64,000 bases of DNA, taken from assembly GCF_029945965.1 (NCBI RefSeq), contig NZ_JAQSDO010000019.1:62001-126000 (forward strand), written 5' to 3'. Below, in pieces: positions 24,352 through 32,932 of the stretch (positions are counted from its first letter, which is position 1; each line of letters opens with the position of its first letter). A program made the translations under genes and the position numbers. Below the pieces are notes generated by a model, which did not search any database, had not been told where the DNA came from, and saw nothing but the letters and a program-made list of their open reading frames with translations. Source of the stretch: Thermomonas sp. GTDB lineage: Bacteria > Pseudomonadota > Gammaproteobacteria > Xanthomonadales > Xanthomonadaceae.

Positions 24352-26123
24352 ACAGATTATTTGCGTACGCCTTCGCGTTCTTCTTCACTGCAGCACTGCT
24401 GCTGCCTGCCATGCCTGCCCTCGCGCAGGAACGCATCCTGAGTTACGACAGCCAGTTGCAGGTTAATAGCGACGGCAGCCTGAGCGTGCACGAACAGATC
24501 AAGGTGCACGCCGAGGGCACCAATATCCGTCGCGGCATCTACCGTGATTTTCCGACCCGTTACAAGGATCGCTACGGCAATAACGTAGTGGTCGACTTGC
24601 AGGTGCTCGACGTCCTGCGTGACGGCAAGACCGAACCGTGGTTCACCGAACAGCAGTCCAATGGCGTGCGCATCAATACCGGCAACGACGACTTGCTGCC
24701 GGTGCCGGCCGAATACATCTACACCCTGCACTACCGCACCACGCGTCAGCTCGGGTTCTTCGCCGACCATGACGAGCTCTACTGGAACGCGATCGGACTG
24801 GGCTGGGACTTCGCAATCGAAGCCGGCAGTGTCGACCTGCGCCTGCCGCAACCGGTGCAGGTCGATCAATTGAAGGCCGAAGGCTATACCGGCCCGGAAG
24901 GCAACAAGGGCCAGGACTACACCGCCAGCGTGCCGGCGCCCGGACAGGCGCACTGGCAACTGACCCGGCCGCTGGCGCCACATGAAGGGCTGACCATCGT
25001 CCTGAGTTTCCCGAAGGGGCTGGTGCCCGAACCCAGCCGCACGCAACGCGGCATGTGGTTGCTCAAGGACAACCGCGGCCTGCTGGTCGCGCTGGCTGGT
25101 CTCTTGCTGATGCTGGCGTTCTGCCTGCGCCGCTGGAACGCGATCGGTCGCGACCCGAACCCCGGCATCGTGATTGCACGCTACGACCCGCCGCAGGGCT
25201 ATTCGCCAGCGGCACTGCGCTTCATCAAACGCATGGGGCATGACAACCGCTGTTTCTCCGCCGACGTGCTGGCGCTGGCGGTTGCCGGGTTCCTGCGCAT
25301 CGAGCGCGAAAAGGCTTTCCTCAAGGACGAATGGACGCTGGTCCGCGAGCCCGGGCCCGACGTTGAAAGCCTGCTGCAACCAGAGCGCGTGCTGCTCGAA
25401 AAGATCTTCGCGAAGGGCAGCCCGTTGGTGCTGACGAACACCAATGCCAGCACCATGCAGGCGGCGCAATCCGGGCACAGCAAGGCACTGGCAGCGCTGT
25501 ACGACGGCAAGATGTTCAAGCTCAACGGCGGCAGCGTGGGTTTGGCGTCACTCATCTTTGTGTTGACGGCCATCGCGTCGTTTGTGGTGGCCGCCGGCAG
25601 CGGCTTGCCTGCAATCATTGCAGTACTGGTGGTGATGGTGCTGGGGTTGATCATGTTCGGAAAGCTTGTACGCGCACCCACGCCCGAAGGGCGCAAGATG
25701 CTCGATGAGATCGAGGGCCTCAAGCGCTACCTGGTCGTGGCCGAGCGCGATGAACTGGCCAGCATGCCCGGCCCCGAAGACGCAGGCGCAGATGTCGCGG
25801 GCGCCAGCGCGCGCCCGCCGATGCTGGATGCCAAGCGCTATGAATTACTGTTGCCCTATGCGGTCGCGCTGGAAGTCGAAGATGCCTGGACCGCCAAGTT
25901 CACCCTTGCCGTGGGCGCTGCTGCTGCGGCCGCAGCAACCGCAGGCATCGCCTGGTATCGAGGCGGCGGCATCGACAGCCTGGGCAGCCTGAGCAAGGCG
26001 GTCGGCAACAGCCTGAGTTCGCAGATCGCGTCCTCGTCCTCACCGCCCGGCAGTTCCTCGGGCTCCGGCGGCGGCGGTTCCTCGGGCGGTGGTGGCGGTG
26101 GCGGTGGCGGTGGTGGTCGCTGA
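24348..26123 (+). CDS. DUF2207 membrane protein
   Basis: A 591-residue membrane protein with a signal peptide (AFFFTAALLLPAMPALA), a large exported domain of about 210 residues typical of DUF2207 (RILSYDSQLQVNSDGSLSVH, then IYRDFPTRYKDRYGN), a membrane helix near 245-262, a cytoplasmic part, two further helices near 400-445, and another hydrophobic stretch near 520-540. It ends in about 40 Ser and Gly residues with a run of Gly encoded by GGTGGC repeats, a site prone to slippage. Start and stop of lemA overlap (ATGA), so translation is coupled. Function unknown. Confidence 0.88.
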   Translation: MNRLFAYAFAFFFTAALLLPAMPALAQERILSYDSQLQVNSDGSLSVHEQIKVHAEGTNIRRGIYRDFPTRYKDRYGNNVVVDLQVLDVLRDGKTEPWFTEQQSNGVRINTGNDDLLPVPAEYIYTLHYRTTRQLGFFADHDELYWNAIGLGWDFAIEAGSVDLRLPQPVQVDQLKAEGYTGPEGNKGQDYTASVPAPGQAHWQLTRPLAPHEGLTIVLSFPKGLVPEPSRTQRGMWLLKDNRGLLVALAGLLLMLAFCLRRWNAIGRDPNPGIVIARYDPPQGYSPAALRFIKRMGHDNRCFSADVLALAVAGFLRIEREKAFLKDEWTLVREPGPDVESLLQPERVLLEKIFAKGSPLVLTNTNASTMQAAQSGHSKALAALYDGKMFKLNGGSVGLASLIFVLTAIASFVVAAGSGLPAIIAVLVVMVLGLIMFGKLVRAPTPEGRKMLDEIEGLKRYLVVAERDELASMPGPEDAGADVAGASARPPMLDAKRYELLLPYAVALEVEDAWTAKFTLAVGAAAAAAATAGIAWYRGGGIDSLGSLSKAVGNSLSSQIASSSSPPGSSSGSGGGGSSGGGGGGGGGGGR

Positions 26124-26267
26124 GCCAGGAAATGATTTTCCTTCGATGCGTGTGAGATTCCCGGCCCTGCCGCGAATCATGTGGTTGAGGGGCGACAAGA
26201 ACACGCCCGCAACCATGGCCACACGCACCAAATGGACTATTCCACCAACATCGCCGCGACCGCTGGC

Positions 26268-26768
26268 ATGAACGCAAGCGAGTCCCATCGCACGTTCAGC
26301 GAGCTGCTGCAGCGCCATGCAGGAATCGTGTTCAAGGTCGCCAATACCTATGCACGCGGCAATGACGACCGCGCCGACCTGGCGCAGGAAATCGCCGCGC
26401 AGCTGTGGCGCGCATGGCCCAAGTACGATTCCACACGCAACGTCACGACCTGGATGTACCGCATCGCGCTGAACGTGGCGATTTCCCACGTGCGCAGTAA
26501 CAGCGTGCGCCTGCGGCACGACGCGATCCCGCTGGACGACGACCTGCACGACATCGCTGATGGCAACGCCGCCGACCCCGAAACCGAACAGCACCTACGC
26601 CTGCTGCAGCAATTCATCGCTCGGCAAGAACCGCTGGATCGCGCGCTGCTGCTGCTTTACCTGGAAGAACGTAACCAAAGCGAGATCGCCGACATCCTCG
26701 GCATCAGCGAAAGCAATGTCTCCACCAAGATCGGACGCCTGAAACAACGCATCCGCAACGAACTCTGA
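26268..26768 (+). CDS. ECF-type RNA polymerase sigma factor
   Basis: A 166-residue sigma-70 family protein with only regions 2 and 4. Region 2 includes RHAGIVFKVANTYARG, DRADLAQEIAAQLWRAWPKY (region 2.2) and TTWMYRIALNVAISHVR (2.4). Region 4 has LEERNQSEIADILGISESN with the helix-turn-helix. Of the in-frame starts, MNASESHRTF fits the family; MDYSTN at 26232 is possible. The next gene, 22 bases on, encodes a helix-containing membrane protein that is a plausible anti-sigma factor or linked sensor, though it lacks a recognisable zinc anti-sigma motif. Confidence 0.9.
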   Translation: MNASESHRTFSELLQRHAGIVFKVANTYARGNDDRADLAQEIAAQLWRAWPKYDSTRNVTTWMYRIALNVAISHVRSNSVRLRHDAIPLDDDLHDIADGNAADPETEQHLRLLQQFIARQEPLDRALLLLYLEERNQSEIADILGISESNVSTKIGRLKQRIRNEL

Positions 26769-26790
26769 GAACGCTCCGGACAAACAAGGC

Positions 26791-27462
26791 ATGGACATCA
26801 CAATGGAACTCGACGACTTCAAATCCGCCTGGCAAACCCTCGACCAGCGACTGCAGCTCAACAACTCGCTGAAGTTGCACGAGCTGCGCGAACGCACACT
26901 GGCCAAGACCCGCAGCAGCCTGCGCCCGCTGTTCTGGGGCCAGGTCATGCAGATCCTGCTCATCGGCATTCCCAGCATCGCGCTTGCCGCCTTGCTGTGG
27001 ATGAGCAAGCCGGAGTTTGCATCGGTGATCGTGGCCGGTGTGGTGCTGCATGCCTATGGCGTACTGACGATCATCGGCGCCGGCGTGGTGTTGGGCCAGC
27101 TCGCCAAGATCGACCATGCTGCGCCGGTCGTCGAAATCCAGAAGCAACTGGCGCGAACCCGCACGCTCTACGTGCGCAGCGGCATGGTCGCCGGATTGCC
27201 CTGGTGGTTCCTGTGGATGGTGATCCTGATGGTGCTGGTCGGGCTGGGCGATGTCGATCTGCTGGCGAAGGCACCATCGCTGGTCTGGGGCGCTCTTGGC
27301 ATCGGTGCGGCGGGGCTGGTTGGCACCTGGTGGTTCCACCGCTGGGCGCGCCGCCCGGAACGTGCAGAGTTCGGCCGCAAGATGGACGACAGCCTGACCG
27401 GCGGCAGTCTGCGCAAGGCAATGGCGCAACTGCAGGAAGTACAGCGCTTCGAGCTGGATTGA
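26791..27462 (+). CDS. membrane protein paired with the sigma factor
   Basis: A 223-residue protein with a charged N-terminal 40 residues (ELDDFKSAWQTLDQRLQL, helical) and four hydrophobic helices (about 50-70, 78-100, 135-155 and 165-182). The C-terminus is cytoplasmic. It follows the ECF sigma gene by 22 bases and may be its regulator; no known anti-sigma motif (HxxxCxxC) is present, so this is a guess from context. A second ATG at 26803 is an alternative start. I know of close relatives in xanthomonads only as hypothetical proteins. Confidence 0.75.
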   Translation: MDITMELDDFKSAWQTLDQRLQLNNSLKLHELRERTLAKTRSSLRPLFWGQVMQILLIGIPSIALAALLWMSKPEFASVIVAGVVLHAYGVLTIIGAGVVLGQLAKIDHAAPVVEIQKQLARTRTLYVRSGMVAGLPWWFLWMVILMVLVGLGDVDLLAKAPSLVWGALGIGAAGLVGTWWFHRWARRPERAEFGRKMDDSLTGGSLRKAMAQLQEVQRFELD

Positions 27463-27486
27463 GCGGCCATCGCCGCAGAGATGACG

Positions 27487-28668
27487 TCAGCGCTTGGCGT
27501 CATCCGCATCGGCAGGTACCGGGGCTTCCTGCACGACCTGCGAATCAGGCAATTTAGGCGACATGGTTGGCTCGGATGCGACAGGCGGGGCGGGAGCATT
27601 GGTCGAAGACACTGGCTCGCCGCTCGCCAGCCCTTCGCCCTCGTTCTCCGGGATATGCGGCATCGCCAGGATCGCGCCATCCAGTTCGGCCATCGGGCTG
27701 TCGTTGGGGCAACGCGCATCAGGGAAGCCGAAACGCTCGCGCAATGCCAGGCCACAGGTATTCATGTCGACTACGTCCTGGTTTTCGCCAGGTACGTCCT
27801 GGGTGCACTGGCGGCTGTAGGCATGGCGGAACGCATCGCGGCGGCGCACGAAATCACTACCGCAGCGACGCGCAAGGCGGATCCGGTTGAGATCGTCCTC
27901 CACCGCATTCGCGCCGGACAGGCCGTAGCGGTCAAGTTCGTCGTCGCTCAATACATGCAGGGTGCGGTTCGGCACGGTGGTCATCAGGTCGTAGACCTCG
28001 GCCGACGCACCATTGCGCTCCAGGTAATTGCGCAGTTCCTCGCTGACCCGGCGCAGCTCCTCGCCCAGTTCCTTGCGCGATGTCGCCGAAGAGCCCACTC
28101 GTACCATCCGGTGGATGCCCACGGGCCCTGCGATCACGCGCATGTCGCCGGCGGCCAGCAGCAGCACGCAGGCGCTGTGGCAGACCGAATCGCTGCGCAC
28201 CCAGATGGTCCAGTCGTTCTCGCCGATCGCATCGCCGGCGCGGATCGCCGCTTCCACGCTGCCGCCGGCTGACCTGATATCGAGGATGCGCTTGCCAATG
28301 CCGAGATCGCCGGCAATGCGTCCCACGCGCTCGGCCAGTGCGGCAAAACTCATTGTGATCTTGCCGTCGTAGCGCAGTCGCAGCAGGCCGGTCGACCGGC
28401 AATCCTGCAAGGACTGGCGCAGGTCGATGTAGGCCAGCGACAGCAACGGCTGGCCATCGCCAGCGCGATAGTCGGAGCCGCAATCGATCCATGCATCGCC
28501 CGCTTCCAGGCGCGTCGGCGACCAGTCGATGCCGGGTTGTGGCTTGCGCTGTACCGCGGCCGCCGGCTCGCTGTTGCCGGCGTTGGCGCTGGTCTGGGGC
28601 GCGGCAGGCTGTTGCGTGCAGGCACTCGCCACCAGGCACAGGGCAAGTGGAATCCAACGAAATGACAT
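27487..28668 (-). CDS. lipoprotein with ClpP/crotonase-like protease fold
   Basis: A 393-residue lipoprotein (lipobox LVASACT). Residues 65-245 resemble the periplasmic ClpP-like group (COG3904): ILDIRSAGGSVEAAIRAGDA is the substrate-strand/oxyanion region, CHSACVLLLAAG carries the likely nucleophilic Ser, and GIHRM the His. The rest has four more Cys that may form disulfides, and a Pro-rich tail. The true start is the ATG at 28668; the preceding TTG is not needed. Substrates are unknown. It converges on the sigma/membrane operon. Confidence 0.7.
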   Translation of the reverse strand: MSFRWIPLALCLVASACTQQPAAPQTSANAGNSEPAAAVQRKPQPGIDWSPTRLEAGDAWIDCGSDYRAGDGQPLLSLAYIDLRQSLQDCRSTGLLRLRYDGKITMSFAALAERVGRIAGDLGIGKRILDIRSAGGSVEAAIRAGDAIGENDWTIWVRSDSVCHSACVLLLAAGDMRVIAGPVGIHRMVRVGSSATSRKELGEELRRVSEELRNYLERNGASAEVYDLMTTVPNRTLHVLSDDELDRYGLSGANAVEDDLNRIRLARRCGSDFVRRRDAFRHAYSRQCTQDVPGENQDVVDMNTCGLALRERFGFPDARCPNDSPMAELDGAILAMPHIPENEGEGLASGEPVSSTNAPAPPVASEPTMSPKLPDSQVVQEAPVPADADDAKR

Positions 28669-28886
28669 CAACTGGACCGCTGTGGGGATCGTCCAAGTCT
28701 AGTGCGCGGGCGGGCGTGGGCATACAACCTGCGATAAACAGCGATCTACGCGACGCATAGCCCGACAGGTGCGGAACGTTGGATGTTTCCTGCAAGAGTG
28801 TCGAAGTGACCCCTGCCCGGTCGTCGCATAGGATGTGGATGCCAATGCATTCACGCCAACCCATTCCCCTTCAACAGGAGTTCGAC

Positions 28887-29246
28887 ATGGCTTATATCGA
28901 CGGTTTCGTGATCGCGGTACCCAATGCCAACAAGGACGCTTTCATCGAGCATGCGCGCACCATGGATTCGCTGTTCATGGAATTTGGTGCCAATCGCATC
29001 GTGGAATGTTGGGGCGATGACGTGGCGCATGGCAAACAGACCGACTTCTTCCGCGCGGTTGCGGCCACGGAGGACGAGAGCGTGGTGTTCTCGTGGATCG
29101 AGTGGCCAGACAAGCCCACGCGCGATGCCGGCATGGACGCTGCCATGAAGGACCCGCGCTTCAGCCCGGAGAACTGTCCGATGCCGTTCGACGGCGCGCG
29201 CATGATCTATGGCGGATTCACCCCGGTGTTCGAAATCAACCGCTGA
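28887..29246 (+). CDS. DUF1428 protein (YbaA-like)
   Basis: A 119-residue cytoplasmic protein of the ferredoxin-like alpha/beta-barrel group, related to E. coli YbaA. Typical features are MAYIDGFVIAVPNANKDAF, RIVECWGDDV, KQTDFFRAV, VFSWIEWPDKPTRDAG and MPFDGARMIYGGF. CAGGAG lies eight bases before the ATG, which decides against longer frames. No function has been proven for the family. It is transcribed alone, convergent with the DUF1615 gene. Confidence 0.9.
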   Translation: MAYIDGFVIAVPNANKDAFIEHARTMDSLFMEFGANRIVECWGDDVAHGKQTDFFRAVAATEDESVVFSWIEWPDKPTRDAGMDAAMKDPRFSPENCPMPFDGARMIYGGFTPVFEINR

Positions 29247-29261
29247 TTCCTTGCGCGCGCT

Positions 29262-30377
29262 TCAACGCGCCATGCAAGCCTTCCAGCGCGCCTCGACCCG
29301 ACCTGCAAACCATGCAGTCGTCAGCTTGCGGGTGATCTTCGGGCTCACGAGTTCGATCTGCGGCAGCGACGCACGCGGGACGGGTTTGCCGTTGCCCTTG
29401 GCATCGGCAATCGCGAACACCTGCCGGTAAAGCGTCGTATTGGCGAAACCGGCTTCGTCGCCGCGCTGCAGGTCGGCGCGAATCGCTGCCGCATCCATGC
29501 CTAGCCGCCCGCTGATGCTGCGCAGCGCACGTTCGGTCCCGCCGGGTGCGTCTATAGGTGCGCCGGGCTTGAGCAGGTCGCCATCGCCGATCAACCGCAT
29601 GCCCGTTGCAATCCCGGCAGCGCGTTGGAATGCGGCATTGCGGCTGGCATACCTGCCAGCGTTGAAGTCGGCAAAGCGATAGCGCATCGCCGGGTAATCG
29701 ACCGGATACCCAAGCAGATGTTTGATGCCGAAGTACAAGCCGCCGCGACGGCTGAACACTTCACGCCGGATCGAGCCGTCGATCGGATACGGATAGCCAC
29801 GCGCATGGCGTGCAGCGAAGTCGATGCGCACCTGCATCGGCCCGCCAGTATGGATCGGGTTGAAGCGCCCGAACAGGCGCTGGCCCATTGGGACGCGATC
29901 GGCCAGCTCCTCGAATAGCGCCGACAGCTGCTGCTCGGTACGCAAGGCGGCGATGCGTTCGGCGAACGTGCGGCTATCCGGCGAACGCAGCTTGAGCGCC
30001 GCTTCGACCACCATCTGCGGCACATGCAACGCTGCAGCCCGACGATCAATTTCCCGGCGCGCGATGCCGGCAAGCCCGGGCACCGCTGGATCAACGTGAT
30101 AGGTCGATTCCTGTTCGACTACAGCCAGTGCAGCACACAGGTTTTCGCTGCTGGGTTCAAGATCCTGCGCGGCGAACGCCGCCTGGATATCGCGCGTCCA
30201 ACCGCCGCGGTCGGCCAGCGACACCGGCAGCTTGCGCAACAATTCCGCGCGCACCTCTTCCGGCGTTCGCTTTGGCGCGCAACTGGTCAGCACCAGACCG
30301 CCCAGTGCCAGCATTGCGATGCAGGCAAGCAGGCAGCGCTTGCGCGTCACCGGCGTGGCCATGATTTGTTGCGTCAT
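29262..30377 (-). CDS. DUF1615 lipoprotein
   Basis: A 371-residue lipoprotein (lipobox LVLTSC). The DUF1615 pattern is visible: GGWTRDIQAAFAAQDLEPS, NLCAALAVVEQESTYHVDP (an EQES segment reminiscent of lytic transglycosylases), then RRGGLYFGIKHLLGYPVDY and YASRNAAFQRA. A role in peptidoglycan turnover is suggested by that segment only and is unproven. The start MTQQIM is chosen; another ATG 15 bases on is possible. It lies 30 bases downstream of the dehydrogenase gene on the same strand. Confidence 0.82.
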   Translation of the reverse strand: MTQQIMATPVTRKRCLLACIAMLALGGLVLTSCAPKRTPEEVRAELLRKLPVSLADRGGWTRDIQAAFAAQDLEPSSENLCAALAVVEQESTYHVDPAVPGLAGIARREIDRRAAALHVPQMVVEAALKLRSPDSRTFAERIAALRTEQQLSALFEELADRVPMGQRLFGRFNPIHTGGPMQVRIDFAARHARGYPYPIDGSIRREVFSRRGGLYFGIKHLLGYPVDYPAMRYRFADFNAGRYASRNAAFQRAAGIATGMRLIGDGDLLKPGAPIDAPGGTERALRSISGRLGMDAAAIRADLQRGDEAGFANTTLYRQVFAIADAKGNGKPVPRASLPQIELVSPKITRKLTTAWFAGRVEARWKACMAR

Positions 30378-30407
30378 GCGCAATACCAGCTCAAACAGGC
30401 CATGCAA

Positions 30408-31424
30408 TCAATGCGCGCCGGGATCGCCGTTCGGCAGCAACACGATCTTGCCGTCACGCTCGCCGGATGCCGCAGCCGCAATCGCGTCCTTGATCTGGTC
30501 AAGCGTGTAGGTCGCCTGGATGCGTGCGTGCAGCGCACCGGTGGCGATCAGGCGAACAAGTTCGCCGAACAATGCGGCGCGCGCCTCCGGGGTCGAGGTC
30601 TTGTACCAGTGGGCCAACCAGAATCCATGCAAGCGGATTCCGCGGAAGATCAGCGACCCCGGCGAGATCGCACACGGCTCACCACTCATCGCACCGTAAT
30701 TGATGATCAGTCCGCCTGATGCCACGGCCTGTGCCAGCCGCTCGGTGGCCAGTCCGCCGACTGCATCGATGCCCAGCGCGATCTTCGCGCCGCCGGTGGC
30801 GTCCTTCACACGCTTCGCCAAGTCATCGCCATCGACCAGCACCACATCACCACCAAGTTCGCGCACAGCCTCGCAGGCCGTTTCGCGACGCACCACGTTG
30901 ACCGTACGCAGTCCGCGCGCCTTGGCCAGTTGAACCAGATAACCGCCCACTGCCGAGTTGGCCGCGTTCTGCAGCACCCAGTCGCCCTGCTTGAGCTCGG
31001 CGAACTCGCTGAGCAGCAGTGACGCGGTCGGCGGATTGACGGTCAACATCGCCAGCTGGCGCGGATCGGCACCGGCCGGGAGTGGCCGCAGTTGCGCGGC
31101 ATCGGCAATGAGATGTGTCGTCCAGGTACCGCTGCCGATCGGCAACAGCACCAGCTGGCCGGGCGCCAGCCGCGATACATCCGCAGCCACTTCGAGCACG
31201 CGGCCCACACCCTCGTTGCCACCCACCGCGGGCAATGGCGGCAGCATCCCGTAATCGCCGGTCAGGGTCAGCACGTCGGACGGATTGATCGATGCGGCGA
31301 CCACTTCGATCAAGGCCTGGCCGGCCTCCAGCACGGGCAGTTCGAAGGCCTCGGCCGCGATCACGTCCTGCGGTACCGGGCCGCGCTGGTGGTAGCGGGC
31401 ATGCTTGGGCGTGGGCTGGGTCAT
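30408..31424 (-). CDS. medium-chain dehydrogenase, enoyl-reductase type
   Basis: A 338-residue NADPH-dependent oxidoreductase of the MDR superfamily, of the zinc-free quinone oxidoreductase/2-enoyl reductase kind. Marks are VAASINPSDVLTLTG, GNEGVGRVLEVA, the cofactor region NAANSAVGGYLVQLAKARGL (the usual GxGxxG is altered to SAVGG as in Etr1-like enzymes), and VNVVRRETACEAVRELGGD. It likely reduces an enoyl-CoA or quinone; the substrate is open. It diverges from dbpA over a 110-base gap and may share a transcript with the DUF1615 gene. Confidence 0.88.
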   Translation of the reverse strand: MTQPTPKHARYHQRGPVPQDVIAAEAFELPVLEAGQALIEVVAASINPSDVLTLTGDYGMLPPLPAVGGNEGVGRVLEVAADVSRLAPGQLVLLPIGSGTWTTHLIADAAQLRPLPAGADPRQLAMLTVNPPTASLLLSEFAELKQGDWVLQNAANSAVGGYLVQLAKARGLRTVNVVRRETACEAVRELGGDVVLVDGDDLAKRVKDATGGAKIALGIDAVGGLATERLAQAVASGGLIINYGAMSGEPCAISPGSLIFRGIRLHGFWLAHWYKTSTPEARAALFGELVRLIATGALHARIQATYTLDQIKDAIAAAASGERDGKIVLLPNGDPGAH

Positions 31425-31534
31425 CGTGGTCTTCGCAGGTTGGCGGGTCAGTTTACGCGCAGCGATCCCAACCAATTCGCGCAAGGTTCGCGCATGGCGC
31501 GCACATCCATCACGCACAGCTGCGATCATGGGCG

Positions 31535-32932
31535 ATGACTTCCGCCATCCCGTTCGCCTCGCTTGCCCTCGACCCCACCCTGCTGCCAGGGCTGGATGCG
31601 CTGGGCTACACCCAGATGACGCCGATCCAGGCGCAGGCATTGCCGGCGATCCTGGAAGGTCGCGACGTGATCGCGCAGGCGCCGACCGGCAGCGGCAAGA
31701 CCGCGGCGTTCGGGCTGGGCCTGCTGGGAAAGATCGACGCGACCACCGGCGGCACCCAGGCGCTGGTGCTGTGCCCGACCCGCGAACTGGCCGACCAGGT
31801 CGGCAAACACCTGCGCAAACTCGCCACCGGCATCCCCAATCTCAAGCTGTCGGTGCTGTGCGGCGGCATTCCACTCGGGCCGCAGCTGGCCTCACTGACC
31901 CATGCGCCACATGTGGTGGTCGGCACGCCCGGCCGCGTGCTGGAACTGGTACAGAAAGACGCATTGCAACTGCGCGGGATCCACACGCTGGTGCTGGACG
32001 AAGCCGACCGCATGCTCGACATGGGTTTCGAGGAATCCATCCGTGCGCTGGTCAAGCGCACGCCGAAGGACCGGCAATCGTTGCTGTTCTCGGCCACCTT
32101 CCCGGATGCGATCCGCACGCTAGGCAACGCGATGCTGCGTGATGCGCTGGAAGTCAGCATCGACGGCGGCGCCAAGCCGGCAAGCATCGAGGAACGCTTC
32201 TTCGAGACAGATCCCGCTCGCCGCGCGCCCTTGCTGGCATCGCTGCTGCTGCAGTTCAAACCCGAATCCACGGTGGTGTTCTGCAACATGCGCCGCGACA
32301 CCGAGGAAGTGGTCGGGTCGCTGGCGCACTACGGCTTCACCGCGCTCGCGCTGCATGGCGAGATGGAACAGCGCGACCGCGACGAGGTACTGGTGCGCTT
32401 CGCCAACCGCAGCTGCAACGTGCTGGTCGCCAGCGATGTGGCCGCACGTGGACTGGATATCGACGACATCGGCGCCGTCGTGAACTACGAACTGCCGACC
32501 GATGCCGACACCTATCTGCATCGCATCGGCCGCACCGGACGCGCCGGACGTGACGGCCTCGCACTGAGTCTGGTCGCGCCATCAGAGCGAAACCGCGCAA
32601 GCCTGATCGAGGCGCGCTTGCTCGAAAGCGGCCAAGGCAAGCCGATCCGCTTTGAACGCATCGTACCGCTGGAGGGCAAGCCCACCAACGCGCCACAGGC
32701 AAAGATGACTACCCTGCGCATCGATGCCGGCCGTACCGACAAGCTGCGCCCCGGCGACATCGTCGGCGCGCTCACGGGCGATGCTGGCTTGCCCAAGGAC
32801 ACGATCGGCAAGATAGACGTCTACGCGACGCGCAGCTATGTCGCGATTGCACGCACCCACGCCAAACACGCGCTGGAGCGCCTTCGCGCCGGCAAGATCA
32901 AGGGCCGCAAGTTCCGGGTCAACCTCTTGTAG
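31535..32932 (+). CDS. dbpA: ATP-dependent RNA helicase DbpA
   Basis: A 465-residue DEAD-box helicase for 50S subunit maturation. Motifs in order: Q motif YTQMTPIQAQALP, Walker A APTGSGKT, PTRELADQ, GTPGR, DEAD (about residue 155), SAT in LFSATFP, ARGLDIDDI, HRIGRTGRAGR. After the helicase core, a 75-residue DbpA RNA-binding domain (TTLRIDAGRTDKLRPGDIVG to IKGRKFRVNLL) identifies it; in E. coli this domain binds hairpin 92 of 23S rRNA. The last 14 bases overlap the end of the convergent MFS gene. Confidence 0.95.
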   Translation: MTSAIPFASLALDPTLLPGLDALGYTQMTPIQAQALPAILEGRDVIAQAPTGSGKTAAFGLGLLGKIDATTGGTQALVLCPTRELADQVGKHLRKLATGIPNLKLSVLCGGIPLGPQLASLTHAPHVVVGTPGRVLELVQKDALQLRGIHTLVLDEADRMLDMGFEESIRALVKRTPKDRQSLLFSATFPDAIRTLGNAMLRDALEVSIDGGAKPASIEERFFETDPARRAPLLASLLLQFKPESTVVFCNMRRDTEEVVGSLAHYGFTALALHGEMEQRDRDEVLVRFANRSCNVLVASDVAARGLDIDDIGAVVNYELPTDADTYLHRIGRTGRAGRDGLALSLVAPSERNRASLIEARLLESGQGKPIRFERIVPLEGKPTNAPQAKMTTLRIDAGRTDKLRPGDIVGALTGDAGLPKDTIGKIDVYATRSYVAIARTHAKHALERLRAGKIKGRKFRVNLL

